Part shown: positions 54,206-63,472 of the stretch, piece by piece
Layout of the letters: every line of letters starts with the position of its first letter
Numbering within the stretch: the first letter of the stretch is position 1
Source of the DNA: Maritimibacter sp. DP1N21-5
GTDB lineage: Bacteria > Pseudomonadota > Alphaproteobacteria > Rhodobacterales > Rhodobacteraceae
Assembly: GCF_019218295.1 (NCBI RefSeq)
Contig: NZ_JAHUZF010000006.1
Location: 1,860,001-1,924,000, forward strand
DNA: 64,000 nucleotides
Reading direction: 5' to 3'
Program-made: the position numbers and the translations under genes
The notes under the pieces: model-generated
What the model was told of the DNA's origin: nothing
Seen by the model: only the letters and a program-made list of their open reading frames with translations
The model's database searches: none

Positions 54206-55447
54206 ATGACGAAACAGCCGAAACTCACCCGCGCCGACCGCGACAGGCTTCGCGCCGGTGGATATGACAGCATCGTTCTGGAAGGTGCGGGCGGAATCAC
54301 CACTTCGCCGGTCTGGTCCAAGGTGGCAGGCGCCGGAACAACCGACCGCATCCTCGTGATCGTCGAGCTGTCGGGCGGGAACGACGGGCTCAACACAGTG
54401 ATCCCCCACGGCGACGACGCCTATTACCGGCACCGCCCGCAGCTTGGCATCCGGCGTGAGAACCTGATCGAGATCGACGACCATTTCGGCTTCCAGCGCA
54501 CGATGCGCGGCTTCGAACGGCTCTACAAGGACGGCCGGATGGGGATCGTGCACGGCGTGGGCTATGACCAGCCGTCGTTTTCACATTTCTCCTCCATGGC
54601 CTTCTGGCAGACCGGCGCGCCCAACAGCGGCGAGGCGCATGGCTGGCTGGGCCGGATGGCCGACGCCATCGACCCGCTGGGCCACAATGCCAATTTCCTC
54701 GTCAATATCGACGATCACCAGTCGCTCGCCGTGAACGCGAAGGACCATGTGCCGCTGGTGTTCGACGATCCCAACAAGTTCACCCGGCAGATGTTCGAGG
54801 AACAGGCCGCGATGATGGACGCCGTGGACCAGCGCGGCAATGGCGACGCCAACCCGGCACTCGACTTCCTCAAGGAGATCGCGGCGAGCGCCTCGACTTC
54901 GGAACAGCTCGTGCGTGACGCCTGGGCCAGTTACCGCACGCCGGTGGACTACGGACTCGCGCCCTGGGGACTCGAGAAGGTGGCGGCGCTCATCGCCGCG
55001 GATTTCCCGACGCAGGTCTATTATGTCCCGTACCGGAACAACGCCTTCGACACCCATGTCTACCAGAAGGACCCGCACGCCCGGCTCTGGTCCTATACCT
55101 CGGACCATATCGCGGCTTTCATCGCCGACATGGACCGGCTCGGGCGCGGCGACGACGTGGTCCTCATGGCCTTTTCCGAGTTCGGGCGCCGCGTGCCCGA
55201 GAACACGAGCCTCGGCACGGATCACGGCACGGCGGGGACTGCCTTCGTCATCGGCAATCCGATCGCAGGCGGGCATTACGGCGCGGTGCCGAGCCTTGAA
55301 GACCTCGACGACGGCAACCTGAAATACACGACCGATTTCCGGCGCATCTACTCGACCCTGATCAGCGGCTGGATGGGGCACGACACCCCGTCGGCGATCC
55401 TGAACGACGAATTCGCGCCCCTCCCGGTCTTCGACCGCCCCGGATGA
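54206..55447 (+). CDS. DUF1501 family protein (alkaline-phosphatase-like fold)
   Basis: The 413-residue partner of the DUF1800 protein. It has the DUF1501 opening LVIVELSGGNDGLNTVIPH (about 50-68), a central SFSHFSSMAFWQTG, and the C-terminal DVVLMAFSEFGRRVPEN with DHGTAGTAFVIG. The last are metal-site-like regions related to sulfatase/alkaline-phosphatase folds. The usual twin-arginine signal of DUF1501 proteins is replaced by a short charged N-terminus without a clear signal. GGGAGGAG precedes the ATG. Confidence 0.85.
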   Translation: MTKQPKLTRADRDRLRAGGYDSIVLEGAGGITTSPVWSKVAGAGTTDRILVIVELSGGNDGLNTVIPHGDDAYYRHRPQLGIRRENLIEIDDHFGFQRTMRGFERLYKDGRMGIVHGVGYDQPSFSHFSSMAFWQTGAPNSGEAHGWLGRMADAIDPLGHNANFLVNIDDHQSLAVNAKDHVPLVFDDPNKFTRQMFEEQAAMMDAVDQRGNGDANPALDFLKEIAASASTSEQLVRDAWASYRTPVDYGLAPWGLEKVAALIAADFPTQVYYVPYRNNAFDTHVYQKDPHARLWSYTSDHIAAFIADMDRLGRGDDVVLMAFSEFGRRVPENTSLGTDHGTAGTAFVIGNPIAGGHYGAVPSLEDLDDGNLKYTTDFRRIYSTLISGWMGHDTPSAILNDEFAPLPVFDRPG

Positions 55448-55502
55448 CCTTGACGATCCGACGCCATGTGAACCCCCTGACGACCCCGAAAGCGAGACCG
55501 AA

Positions 55503-56558
55503 ATGACCCAGACTTTCCGCATTCTCCCCGCCCTCTTTCCCGCCGCAGGCCTTGCCGGCCTGATGGCGCTGCCCCTCCCCTCGACCGCGCAGGAGGCGAT
55601 GCCGGAACTGAGCGTCGCGCTCGGCGTGGTGGACGCCAACTTCAACCCGACCACGGCCTCGGTCTTCCAACTGGCCGAAGAGCTTGGCTATTTCGAAAAG
55701 CACGGCGTCAAGGTGACCTACGTGAAGCTCGACGGCACGCCGCAGGCCGCCGCCGCGCTTTACTCCGGGTCTGTGGACCTCGCCGACATCTCGATCGACA
55801 CGGCGTTGAGGCTAAGGGCGGACAACGACGTGGCCGTGCGCGGCGTCGTGGCAAGCTCCATCGGCAGCGCTTTCCTGATCGCCGCCAAGTCCGAGATCGC
55901 CTCGGTGGAGGATCTGGAAGGCCGCAGCTTTGCCATCGCGGACTACGGCAGCCTCGACCACGCGCTGACCCAGGCCGTCTTTACCGAATACGGCCTGTCA
56001 CCCGAGATGCCCGACTATGTGGCCATCGGCGCCCCGGACGTGCGCATCCAGGCGCTGGCCGCCGGCAAGGTCGACGCGACCACGGTGTCCTTCGGCACCT
56101 ATTCCTCGATCGGCGCGGTCGACAGCGTGCATGTAATCGTGCCGCCGGACGAGTTTTCCAGCCGCTCGCCCGCACTCACGAAATTCGTGGCGGGCCTCGA
56201 AGAGACGCTGACCGAGAAGCAGGACGCCGTCCAGCGCTTCACCGCCGCACTCATCGAGACTTCGCGCGACATGCAGGCCGATCCCGACCGCTGGGTCGAC
56301 ATCGCCGCCGAGAAACGCCCTGACCTTACGCGCGAAAGCCTCGTCCAGAGCGCCGAACTCAACGCGTCCCGCTGGTGCATCAACGGTTGCATGTCGCCCG
56401 CCGAGCTTGAGAAGACCCTCGCCTTCATCTACGGCAAGCCGGACTTCGAAGGCGTCGCCGTCATCGATTACGCCGACATGAGCGACCTGTCCTTCACGGA
56501 AAACGCGATGGCCGAACTGGGCGACGCAGAGGGCTTCGGGCTCGACCTGCGGAACTGA
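55503..56558 (+). CDS. ABC transporter substrate-binding protein, SsuA/NMT1-like
   Basis: This is the periplasmic receptor for the SsuBC-like ABC components encoded at the start of the operon. The 351-residue precursor has a signal peptide (LFPAAGLAGLMALPLPSTAQ) and an NMT1/SsuA-type domain with LAEELGYFEKHGVKVTYVKL (about 58-77) and LYSGSVDLADISID (about 86-99). Two cysteines in CINGCM near residue 295 could form a disulfide. The binding protein usually precedes the permease in such operons; here it comes last, after the DUF pair. Confidence 0.87.
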   Translation: MTQTFRILPALFPAAGLAGLMALPLPSTAQEAMPELSVALGVVDANFNPTTASVFQLAEELGYFEKHGVKVTYVKLDGTPQAAAALYSGSVDLADISIDTALRLRADNDVAVRGVVASSIGSAFLIAAKSEIASVEDLEGRSFAIADYGSLDHALTQAVFTEYGLSPEMPDYVAIGAPDVRIQALAAGKVDATTVSFGTYSSIGAVDSVHVIVPPDEFSSRSPALTKFVAGLEETLTEKQDAVQRFTAALIETSRDMQADPDRWVDIAAEKRPDLTRESLVQSAELNASRWCINGCMSPAELEKTLAFIYGKPDFEGVAVIDYADMSDLSFTENAMAELGDAEGFGLDLRN

Positions 56559-56736
56559 AGCCGGACCCCTGCGCTCATGCGTAGGCCCGACAATCGGGAC
56601 CGGCGCATTTCCGCTTCCGATCCGTCTTGCCTGACGGCGGGTTCATATTGCCGTGGGTTGCGGACCCCCGCCGCTTGCAGTGGTTGGTCGATCAGGCTAT
56701 TCGACCGCGAGCCCATAAGCATCTGAGTTGGAAGAC

Positions 56737-58674
56737 ATGACGGCGGACACCCCGGAAGTTCAGGACGACGAGATCGACCTCGGCGAGTTGTTCGCGTCTC
56801 TTTGGGCCTACAAGAGCCTCATCGGAGGCCTGACGCTGGGCGCGATCGTTGCCGGCGGGTTCTATGCGTTGAATGCGGAAAAGATCTATACCGCTGAAGC
56901 CGTGTTCAAGCTGGAGGACTCAAGCAATTCTGGCCTCTCGCTTCCAAGTGAGATGTCCGGCCTTGCAGCCTTGGCAGGCATAAGTGGTCTGGCTGACGAA
57001 GGAAACGTCCTCTTCGACAGGGTCCGCGGGCGCGTGTTCATCGGAAAGGTCGACGAAGCGGTCGATCTTCGCGGGGATGACTATTTCAATACCTACGATC
57101 CCGATGCGACGGACCCCCTCTGGAAAGCCCTGATCAAGAGGGCGATCGGCTACGACTCCGGGGAATTGGATCCTGAGAGCATCATCGAGAAGAACGTCGT
57201 TGACACGCTGCGTGCGAACTTCGTGATCGAGAGTACGGAAAACGGTGCGACCTCGATCAAGATCGACCACACGGATCCGGCACGCGCGGCGTTGATTGCC
57301 AACGCGATCATGGACCTGATCGTAACAGAAACGGAACTCGATACAGACGCGCGGCAGCGCAGCCAGCTTGCCTACTTGTCCGAGACCCTCGCGGGGACAC
57401 TGAGCGAGATGGAAGAGGCTCAGGCTCGGCTGAAGGAATTCGCGATTGACAACTCGACGTTGTCGATCGAGGCCCTTGCCAGGGGGTCGGTGGCGCTGGA
57501 TCAGATCAGAAACCGACTTGAGCGCGCGCGAGAGTTGAGTGAAGCGGCAGACGCCCTGCTGGATGCCGTGGAAAGCGGCAATACGAACCAAGCTACATAT
57601 CTGGAGCTCAGGTCGGAGCATCCGATCATCGACGACGTGGAGTTTCGCCGAGTCCTTGGCCTGAGTGAAATCATCTCCGAGTTTACCTGGCCGGAACGGG
57701 AATTGCTGGCAGCGGTAAGTGCCACGCTGCGGGACAGCCTCGAACGTATCGCGCGGGAAAGAGCCAGGCTTGAGGATGAAGCGATCTCCTATGCCGGCTC
57801 TGCGGAAGAACAGGCGACCCTTCAACGCGAGGCCGAAATCGCCGAGGCCTCTTATACCGTCCTGATCGAACAGGTGAAGGCGCAGTCCCTGCTTGCAGGC
57901 TATACGGGCGAGACGGCCCAGATCTTTGAACGCGCCGTGCCGCCCCTGTCGCCGGCGAAACCGAACCGGATGCTTGTCCTGGCATTGTCAGGTGTGCTCG
58001 GCGTGTTTCTTGGGTCCGGCGTTTCTCTGGTGTGGGCTTTGCGCAGAGGCGTGTTTTTCTCGCGCCGCGCGTTTCGCGACGAGTTGAACCCAACCGTCAC
58101 GGTGCCTGCCGGCTGGCTCAAGAAACTGAATGGCCGGAACCTGACGGGTGTTCAGGATTACATGTCGGCCAACAGGGGCAGCCGACTGTCCGACGTTGCC
58201 GTCAGCCTTCGCCACCCGGATACCGGGTTCGCACTGGTCTTGGGCGGCAGAGCAAAGGCGACTGCCCGCAGCGCAGCACTTGGAACGGCACTTGCACTCG
58301 CCGAAAATGGTACAAGGGTTGCCGTTGTCGATCTGAGCCGCACCGTCGAACCGGCGACGGATGAAGCCGCAACCGGCGAATACTGGTCGGAAACTCAATC
58401 CGAGTCCGGTGTGGCCGAGTTCGGCTTCGCCGCCGGTCGCAAGAATGCGGATCTCCTCGCCTCCTCCAAATTCGACGCAGCCATCGAGGCATTGTCATCC
58501 AGGCACGACCTCGTCATCTTCTCGGCCGAAGCACCCGTCGCTGAAATGGCTGCCTACGGACTTTCGAGCCTCGATCCCGTGACCATCCTCGTCGGCCGGA
58601 CCGGGCGCACGTCGAAGGGCTTGATCCACCGACTTCGCAGCCTCAAGCTGCGGACCATCCTATTGCTCGAGTAA
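56737..58674 (+). CDS. Wzc/GumC-like chain-length protein with degenerate BY-kinase domain
   Basis: A 645-residue inner-membrane protein: Wzz domain with first span about 28-46, a long coiled-coil region, second span about 412-435, and a cytoplasmic domain shaped like a BY-kinase. Where Walker A should be there is LGGRAKATARSAALG, without GKS/T, and Walker A-prime is VAVVDLSR. There is no tyrosine cluster at the C-terminus, so kinase activity is unlikely. ATG at 56737 is preferred over TTG at 56728. It is followed after 8 bases by the Wza-like gene. Confidence 0.8.
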   Translation: MTADTPEVQDDEIDLGELFASLWAYKSLIGGLTLGAIVAGGFYALNAEKIYTAEAVFKLEDSSNSGLSLPSEMSGLAALAGISGLADEGNVLFDRVRGRVFIGKVDEAVDLRGDDYFNTYDPDATDPLWKALIKRAIGYDSGELDPESIIEKNVVDTLRANFVIESTENGATSIKIDHTDPARAALIANAIMDLIVTETELDTDARQRSQLAYLSETLAGTLSEMEEAQARLKEFAIDNSTLSIEALARGSVALDQIRNRLERARELSEAADALLDAVESGNTNQATYLELRSEHPIIDDVEFRRVLGLSEIISEFTWPERELLAAVSATLRDSLERIARERARLEDEAISYAGSAEEQATLQREAEIAEASYTVLIEQVKAQSLLAGYTGETAQIFERAVPPLSPAKPNRMLVLALSGVLGVFLGSGVSLVWALRRGVFFSRRAFRDELNPTVTVPAGWLKKLNGRNLTGVQDYMSANRGSRLSDVAVSLRHPDTGFALVLGGRAKATARSAALGTALALAENGTRVAVVDLSRTVEPATDEAATGEYWSETQSESGVAEFGFAAGRKNADLLASSKFDAAIEALSSRHDLVIFSAEAPVAEMAAYGLSSLDPVTILVGRTGRTSKGLIHRLRSLKLRTILLLE

Positions 58675-58682
58675 TCGCCATC

Positions 58683-59855
58683 GTGAAACCTGTCCTGCTC
58701 CTCATGTCCTTCCTCTCGCTCGCGTCCTGCACGGCGGTTCTTCAGTCGCCGATGCTGCCGACCGATGTCGAAGTGGTGCCCGGTGAGCAGGAGGATCTTC
58801 AGATCATCGTCGAGCCCCTTACGCTCGACACCGCTCGGGCCCGTCAATCGGACCGTTACCCGCGCAACGTGATGAGAACCGGGGTCGGCGCCTCTGCGAA
58901 CGTGGTTCCCGAAGGCGCGGTGACGCAAAGCAATCTGCCCCCCGCGAACCGGCCGGAAATCTACCGGCTCGGGCTCGGCGACGAGTTGACCTTCGCGCAA
59001 TTCGCGGAAGGCGGCGTCGCCTCGGTCAACGAACTGATCGACACGGGACCGGGCGCCTCCTCCTCCGTTCTGACAGCCGATCAGGTGCTGACGAGCGCGG
59101 GACGGATCGGATCCGACGGCTCGATCCTGCTTCTTGGCCTCGGCAAGCTGAGCCTTGGCGGCAAGACCATTACCGAGGCCCGCGACATCGTGCGCAACGT
59201 GCTGATCCGCAACGGCATCGCGCCGAGTTTCCAGCTCGAGATCACGGGATTCAATTCGCGCAAGGTCTTCCTCGTCTCCAACGTATCGGGCAGCCGGGTC
59301 GTGCCGATCACGGATCAGGGCCTGACCCTGCGGGAACTGATCACCGCCACGGGGCAACAGATCAACGGTCAGACGGTGGTCGTCATCAAGATCCAGCGCG
59401 ACGGTCAGGAATACCGCCTGGTCTCGGACATCCTGTTGCACCCGCAGGCTCCTGACATCTACCTCCACGATCAGGACCAGGTCATCATCGAGGCGATGGG
59501 CTACAAGCCCGGTCAGGTCTATGTCCTCGGTGCGGTGGCCCCCGTCATCGTCCCGATCGCGCCCGAGAACCGCGAGACGCTCGCCGACATCCTGTTCACG
59601 CCGAGCGGGATCATGGGAAGCCCCATCGCGCAACGCTCTGAGGTCTATCTGCTGCGTGGCTCCCGCCCGGTGCGCGCCTACAAGCTTGACGCGACGGACC
59701 CCAGCCGCCTTGTCGTCGCCGCCGCAATGGAGCTTCGTCCGAACGACATCATCTTCGTACCCGAACAGCCGCTGTCGTCGCTGAACCGCACGCTCGTCCA
59801 GATTACCCCGCTGCGGCTGCTGATCCGCGATATCGAGGCTGGAAACATCCCCTGA
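58683..59855 (+). CDS. Outer-membrane polysaccharide export lipoprotein (Wza/KpsD-like)
   Basis: The 390-residue protein starts with GTG and has a lipoprotein signal with lipobox LASC (Cys16). The Poly_export domain begins at YRLGLGDELTFAQF (about 94-107). Two SLBB-like repeats follow, the second with PGQVYVLGAVAPVIVP (about 276-291). It would form the outer-membrane channel for the polymer. The 149 bases after the stop contain no gene before the convergent VanZ-like gene. Confidence 0.88.
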   Translation: MKPVLLLMSFLSLASCTAVLQSPMLPTDVEVVPGEQEDLQIIVEPLTLDTARARQSDRYPRNVMRTGVGASANVVPEGAVTQSNLPPANRPEIYRLGLGDELTFAQFAEGGVASVNELIDTGPGASSSVLTADQVLTSAGRIGSDGSILLLGLGKLSLGGKTITEARDIVRNVLIRNGIAPSFQLEITGFNSRKVFLVSNVSGSRVVPITDQGLTLRELITATGQQINGQTVVVIKIQRDGQEYRLVSDILLHPQAPDIYLHDQDQVIIEAMGYKPGQVYVLGAVAPVIVPIAPENRETLADILFTPSGIMGSPIAQRSEVYLLRGSRPVRAYKLDATDPSRLVVAAAMELRPNDIIFVPEQPLSSLNRTLVQITPLRLLIRDIEAGNIP

Positions 59856-60004
59856 CGAGGCGTTGCCGGGACGACCGACAATGGACGGTAGCGCACGCGC
59901 CCCGGTCAGGTCGCTGGCCTCAGTCCATAGGTTTGGATGAAAGGGTGAGGCCGTAGGTCACGACGCCGAGGCAACGCGAACACCTGGCGTCGCAGCGTCC
60001 TGCG

Positions 60005-60370
60005 CTAGACCTTGCGCGGCACCTGCCGAAGGAATGCGCGGACGCCAAGTCCGACCGCGCAGCCAAGAGCGAGACCAACAAGGTCCGCGCCGAAATCGGC
60101 CAGTTCCTGAGCGCGTCCGAACCACGGCTGTATCACCTCGATCCCGCCGCCCAAAGTGACCCCGAGCAGCACGACGGGCAACAACGCGCGCGGAAAGAGC
60201 GCCGCCGTCGGCAGGACGTAGATCGCAAAGGCCGCCACATGCGCGAGTTTGTCGAGCGGCAGATCCTTGATCTCGGACACTGCCTGGGGCGTGAGCGTCA
60301 ACCAGAGGATCATCACGGCAGACAGAAAAGACCCGCCCAGGGCAATCAGATGCGCTTTCTTCTCAGGCAC
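60005..60370 (-). CDS. VanZ-like small membrane protein
   Basis: The 121-residue protein has about four hydrophobic spans and the VanZ-family pattern LPLDKLAHVAAFAIYVLP (about 38-55), plus EVIQPWFGRAQELADFGADL towards the C-terminus. GTG at 60370 is chosen; an ATG at 60433 adds 21 residues. VanZ-like proteins in Gram-negative polysaccharide loci have no proven link with glycopeptide resistance. Confidence 0.8.
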   Translation of the reverse strand: MPEKKAHLIALGGSFLSAVMILWLTLTPQAVSEIKDLPLDKLAHVAAFAIYVLPTAALFPRALLPVVLLGVTLGGGIEVIQPWFGRAQELADFGADLVGLALGCAVGLGVRAFLRQVPRKV

Positions 60371-60575
60371 TGCGTTTCGCCTTTCTTTGGTTGAATCCTG
60401 CTCGTCATGGCATGCGAGGCGAAGCTCTACCATGCTTCCCGTCTCTATACCCTACAGGACCGATCACAAGGCCGCACGGTCTCGTCAGGCAGCAAGTTTT
60501 CTCACATTATCAATTGCGAAGACCTGCGACGGGTCGATAGCCTGATCCTGAAACGGCAGGTGGACAGACAATCCG

Positions 60576-61328
60576 ATGGCAGGCAAACGACGATCGACCG
60601 CAGGAAGGACATCGTTGCGCGGGGTCATCACGATGGTGGCGTTGTGCCTCGCGACCATTGCGCCGATCCCAACCAATGCCCAAGTGACCGGCACGCGGGA
60701 GATCATCCACTATCAGAAGAACATCCGCGTGAACCGGAGCAACCACGCGGAACTCGCGCGCGAATTCCTTCGCTTCCGGCCCGACACGATTTCACTTCAG
60801 GAGATCGCGTCCTCGGACAAGGTGATCCTCGACCTCCTGAAGGCCGAGTATCCATCGCAACATTACTGCTACGTGAAGCACCTGAGCGGCATCGCCGCCC
60901 TGTCCCGCTGGCCGATGGTGGAAGGAACTCAGACCTGCTTCGGAGGATGGGGCATCGCCGGGTTTCAGGTCATGATGCCCGAAGGCCCCGTCTGGGTGCT
61001 GTCAGCCCACATCGAGGTCTTTTTCGAAGGCCTGCGCCCCGACATCCTCCGCGCCCTCCTCCCGCAACTGGAGGCACTCGAGGGCCTGGTGATCATGGGA
61101 GGCGACTTCAACGCCGAGCCCTTCTTCACATCGACCGTGCGGCTTGCCGAAGCCGCCCGCGTGAGACGCATCGGCCTCCCCATCCCGACCTTCGAGTTGT
61201 TTGATCGCGTAGGGATCTCCATCGACCACATCATGGCCACCGGTGGAGTGGGCGTGATCATGCAGCGCCCGAAGCTGACGTCGGACCACTTTGGGGTGGT
61301 GGGGCGGTTTCGGTTGGGGGTGCGGTGA
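60576..61328 (+). CDS. Exported endonuclease/exonuclease/phosphatase (EEP) family protein
   Basis: The 250-residue protein has a basic N-terminus and hydrophobic signal segment (VITMVALCLATIAPIPTNAQ), then an EEP fold with the catalytic glutamate in TISLQEIAS (about 75), MGGDFNAEPFF (about 173-183) and the terminal TSDHFGVVGRF (about 236-246). The metal-binding residues of the fold are therefore present. Substrate could be nucleic acid or a phosphodiester lipid. The start ATG lacks a strong ribosome binding site, and a start at 60633 is possible. Confidence 0.78.
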   Translation: MAGKRRSTAGRTSLRGVITMVALCLATIAPIPTNAQVTGTREIIHYQKNIRVNRSNHAELAREFLRFRPDTISLQEIASSDKVILDLLKAEYPSQHYCYVKHLSGIAALSRWPMVEGTQTCFGGWGIAGFQVMMPEGPVWVLSAHIEVFFEGLRPDILRALLPQLEALEGLVIMGGDFNAEPFFTSTVRLAEAARVRRIGLPIPTFELFDRVGISIDHIMATGGVGVIMQRPKLTSDHFGVVGRFRLGVR

Positions 61329-61648
61329 CACCAACGTATTTGCCGTCGGGTATGGCGTTCCCGCTAAGAGTACCTTGCTCTGTCGGTGTTCAATTCCCGG
61401 ACGCTATGTCAATCGCCCTATGTATTGATACCGATGATTTCAGTCTACCCACAACCATACCTGCATTTAGGTCTGACCTCACTGACAGCCAGAACCGCGG
61501 GTACTCTGGATGGATCGAAATCCAACCTTAACTCAAAACAAACTGATTGCGTGCTGATTTCGAAGGGCCATTGGGGATGTTGTGGCCCTCAGAGATCAAC
61601 CCTAAGGTGCAAATTGGCTTTGTTTCGGGATTCCAGAAATGAGACGGT
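61329..61648. other. Gene-free stretch at the start of a lower-GC region
   Basis: These 320 bases contain only short frames that look random, and base composition drops compared with everything to the left. No repeat, tRNA or integrase remnant was recognised. It probably marks the boundary of an accessory segment. Confidence 0.4.
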
Positions 61649-62215
61649 TTACCTCTCCACCCTTGATCGCGTTCCCAAGTCCTCCACCCAATAAAATAAG
61701 GCACGCCTGCGCTGCGCACGTGCTTCGCCGACGTATCGTTTCAGAAGACGGTGACGCCGCCCTCCTACACCGTTCTCCCACGAATGCACTCGCGCAATGT
61801 CTGACAACATGGATTTGGTGGTACGGATTTGTTTCCGCGAAGCCGCCATATACCTAATCTCGAAGAGCATTTCGTGCGCGTACTTTTGGAACGCATCATA
61901 CGGCTCGGTCAGGTCAGAGCGTCCCTGCTCGAACTCTAATAGAGCAAGCTCGGCCGTAAATAGGCGCGCCTCTGCCTGCGCCAGCGAAAGAGCCCGAAAA
62001 CCGCGATCGTCCGCTGGCACGAGATCGTCGACCGAAACCTCGGGTCTGTCGAGAATGATGGCGAGCCAAACCGCAACAACTTCAGGGTCAGGCTGGGAGG
62101 TTGCCCCGTGGCGCACTGCGTTTCGCGAAACCACTGCTTTGCCGGCCAGGGTTCGCGGCCCGGTACTCTTGGCCGCATTTGCACGATTGCGCGCCGCGAT
62201 GCCCGATTGGGTCAT
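61649..62215 (-). CDS. Hypothetical protein with N-terminal STGPRT/SRNA motif
   Basis: A 188-residue soluble protein whose N-terminus, ANAAKSTGPRTLAGKAVVSR followed by NAVRHG (about 13-38), is a widespread motif of small uncharacterised bacterial and phage-associated proteins. The rest is helical and charged, with many Arg residues at the end. It overlaps the upstream gene by 4 bases (ATGA). Function unknown; base composition is lower in GC than the left part of the window. Confidence 0.7.
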   Translation of the reverse strand: MTQSGIAARNRANAAKSTGPRTLAGKAVVSRNAVRHGATSQPDPEVVAVWLAIILDRPEVSVDDLVPADDRGFRALSLAQAEARLFTAELALLEFEQGRSDLTEPYDAFQKYAHEMLFEIRYMAASRKQIRTTKSMLSDIARVHSWENGVGGRRHRLLKRYVGEARAQRRRALFYWVEDLGTRSRVER

Positions 62216-62859
62216 CCTTCAATCCATTCCCCTTCGACGGGGCGCACTTTGACAAGCAGGTCGAAATCGCGCTTTACATCGCGCCGACGTTTCTCCAATT
62301 GTTGGATCTTCGTATCGTGCTCCAAGACAGCTTCCGAGTCCCGATAGGCCGCACTCATCACCTCGGTCGGCTCGAGGCCCAGCTTCGCGATTTCATCAAG
62401 GGCGGCCTGCTGGTCTGTCGCATTCCTCGATGTCGCACGATCTGCCAACTCCTCACCGGCTTTGACAGCGGAACGACGATCGAAAGACTTGGGATCCTTC
62501 CATCTTTCTCCATCCCCGCCTTCCGCAAGGAACTGCTCGAAGGCACGATTCATCTCCCGGGAATGCACAGCCTTTCGATGCGCCACCACGGCATCTGTAA
62601 TAGAGGATTTCACAAGCCGGCGAAGACTGGCCTCCCGCATGCGCCGATGTTGAATAAGTTCCCACTCGATTGCGATGAGGTTTTCAGCCACGACAGCTTC
62701 GTATGGTGTGGCCGGCATGAGCGATTTCATCATCGCGTCGTGGAACGCTTCGAAATCGCTCGGCGCCTCCCCAATAATTGGATCTCTGGGCGGCAAGAGC
62801 TCCGAGAAACTCGTCAGGCTGAAGCGGGATGGGTCGGGCAGCATAGGGTCTTGAGACAT
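62212..62859 (-). CDS. Hypothetical protein, partner of the downstream gene
   Basis: A 215-residue soluble, helical and charged protein without recognisable domains. The central part contains LIAIEWELIQHRRMREASLR, and the C-terminus has a heptad-like stretch KIQQLEKRRRDVKRDFDLL suggesting a coiled coil. It is coupled to the following gene by an ATGA overlap, so the two products may act together. Confidence 0.65.
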   Translation of the reverse strand: MSQDPMLPDPSRFSLTSFSELLPPRDPIIGEAPSDFEAFHDAMMKSLMPATPYEAVVAENLIAIEWELIQHRRMREASLRRLVKSSITDAVVAHRKAVHSREMNRAFEQFLAEGGDGERWKDPKSFDRRSAVKAGEELADRATSRNATDQQAALDEIAKLGLEPTEVMSAAYRDSEAVLEHDTKIQQLEKRRRDVKRDFDLLVKVRPVEGEWIEG

Positions 62860-63067
62860 TTGATACTCCGTCTGCGCACCTTCCTAAGACCGCGATGTTC
62901 TTGCTTTGATGAGCATTCAGGCCACCATATCTTGTGACCTGGGCTCATGCAATCTCAAGGCGTCTGACACTACCCCGCGACCAGGGCCTGACCGATCCAG
63001 GATCTTCCATTTGGTTGGGCTTCAAACACTGGTGCTGGGTTCCATCGTTCCTGCAATTTCCCAGAAA

Positions 63068-63307
63068 CTATTGAGTTTCCCGCTGCGTCGCCTCCGCTGA
63101 CGATAAATCAAAGAACTCGGAAACATCTGCCTCCAATGCTTCCGCGATCCTCTCCAGGACGAGTGCTGATGGGTTTCGGACACCCCGCTCGACGCCGCTG
63201 ATGTAGCCTCGATCGAAACCACTCGCATTGGCAAAATCTTCCTGAGTGATGTCGCGTTCTTTGCGCATCCTTCGCAAGTTCCATCCAATTCGTTGCCGCA
63301 CATCCAT
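63068..63307 (-). CDS. XRE-family helix-turn-helix regulator
   Basis: A 79-residue Cro/C1-type DNA-binding protein, with the HTH at about residues 18-40 (DITQEDFANASGFDRGYISG) and the following VERGVRNPSALVLERIAEAL. The ATG at 63307 is chosen since the frame farther upstream lacks coding character, although its ribosome binding site is poor. It is divergent from the gene at 63473. Confidence 0.8.
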   Translation of the reverse strand: MDVRQRIGWNLRRMRKERDITQEDFANASGFDRGYISGVERGVRNPSALVLERIAEALEADVSEFFDLSSAEATQRETQ

Positions 63308-63472
63308 GATGCGAAAGCAATTGACGCGATGCGACCAATCAGGCCACGACTTATAAGTCTCATTTTTCTCTGGACCTCCGAGCGGTCTCGTGCAAACTGA
63401 TCCTCGGGACGACGTACATACTAAGCCCCTGATTTTTCGCACTTATCGCCCCGTCGAAAGGAGCCAAGCAAC

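Noticed and set aside
60005..60370. VanZ-like gene as a glycopeptide-resistance determinant
   Set aside because: No vanHAX genes are nearby; VanZ-like membrane proteins are common in unrelated Gram-negative contexts.
60385..60391. Single ACCAAAG heptamer before the VanZ-like gene, and single copies in coding sequence near 13965 and 14975
   Set aside because: None has the second heptamer at 11-bp pitch, so they are not counted as members of the double-heptamer site class.
61380..61420. TTCAATTCCCGG segment reminiscent of a tRNA T-arm
   Set aside because: The flanking bases do not pair as a T-stem and no cloverleaf can be drawn, so neither a tRNA nor a tRNA-derived att site is supported.
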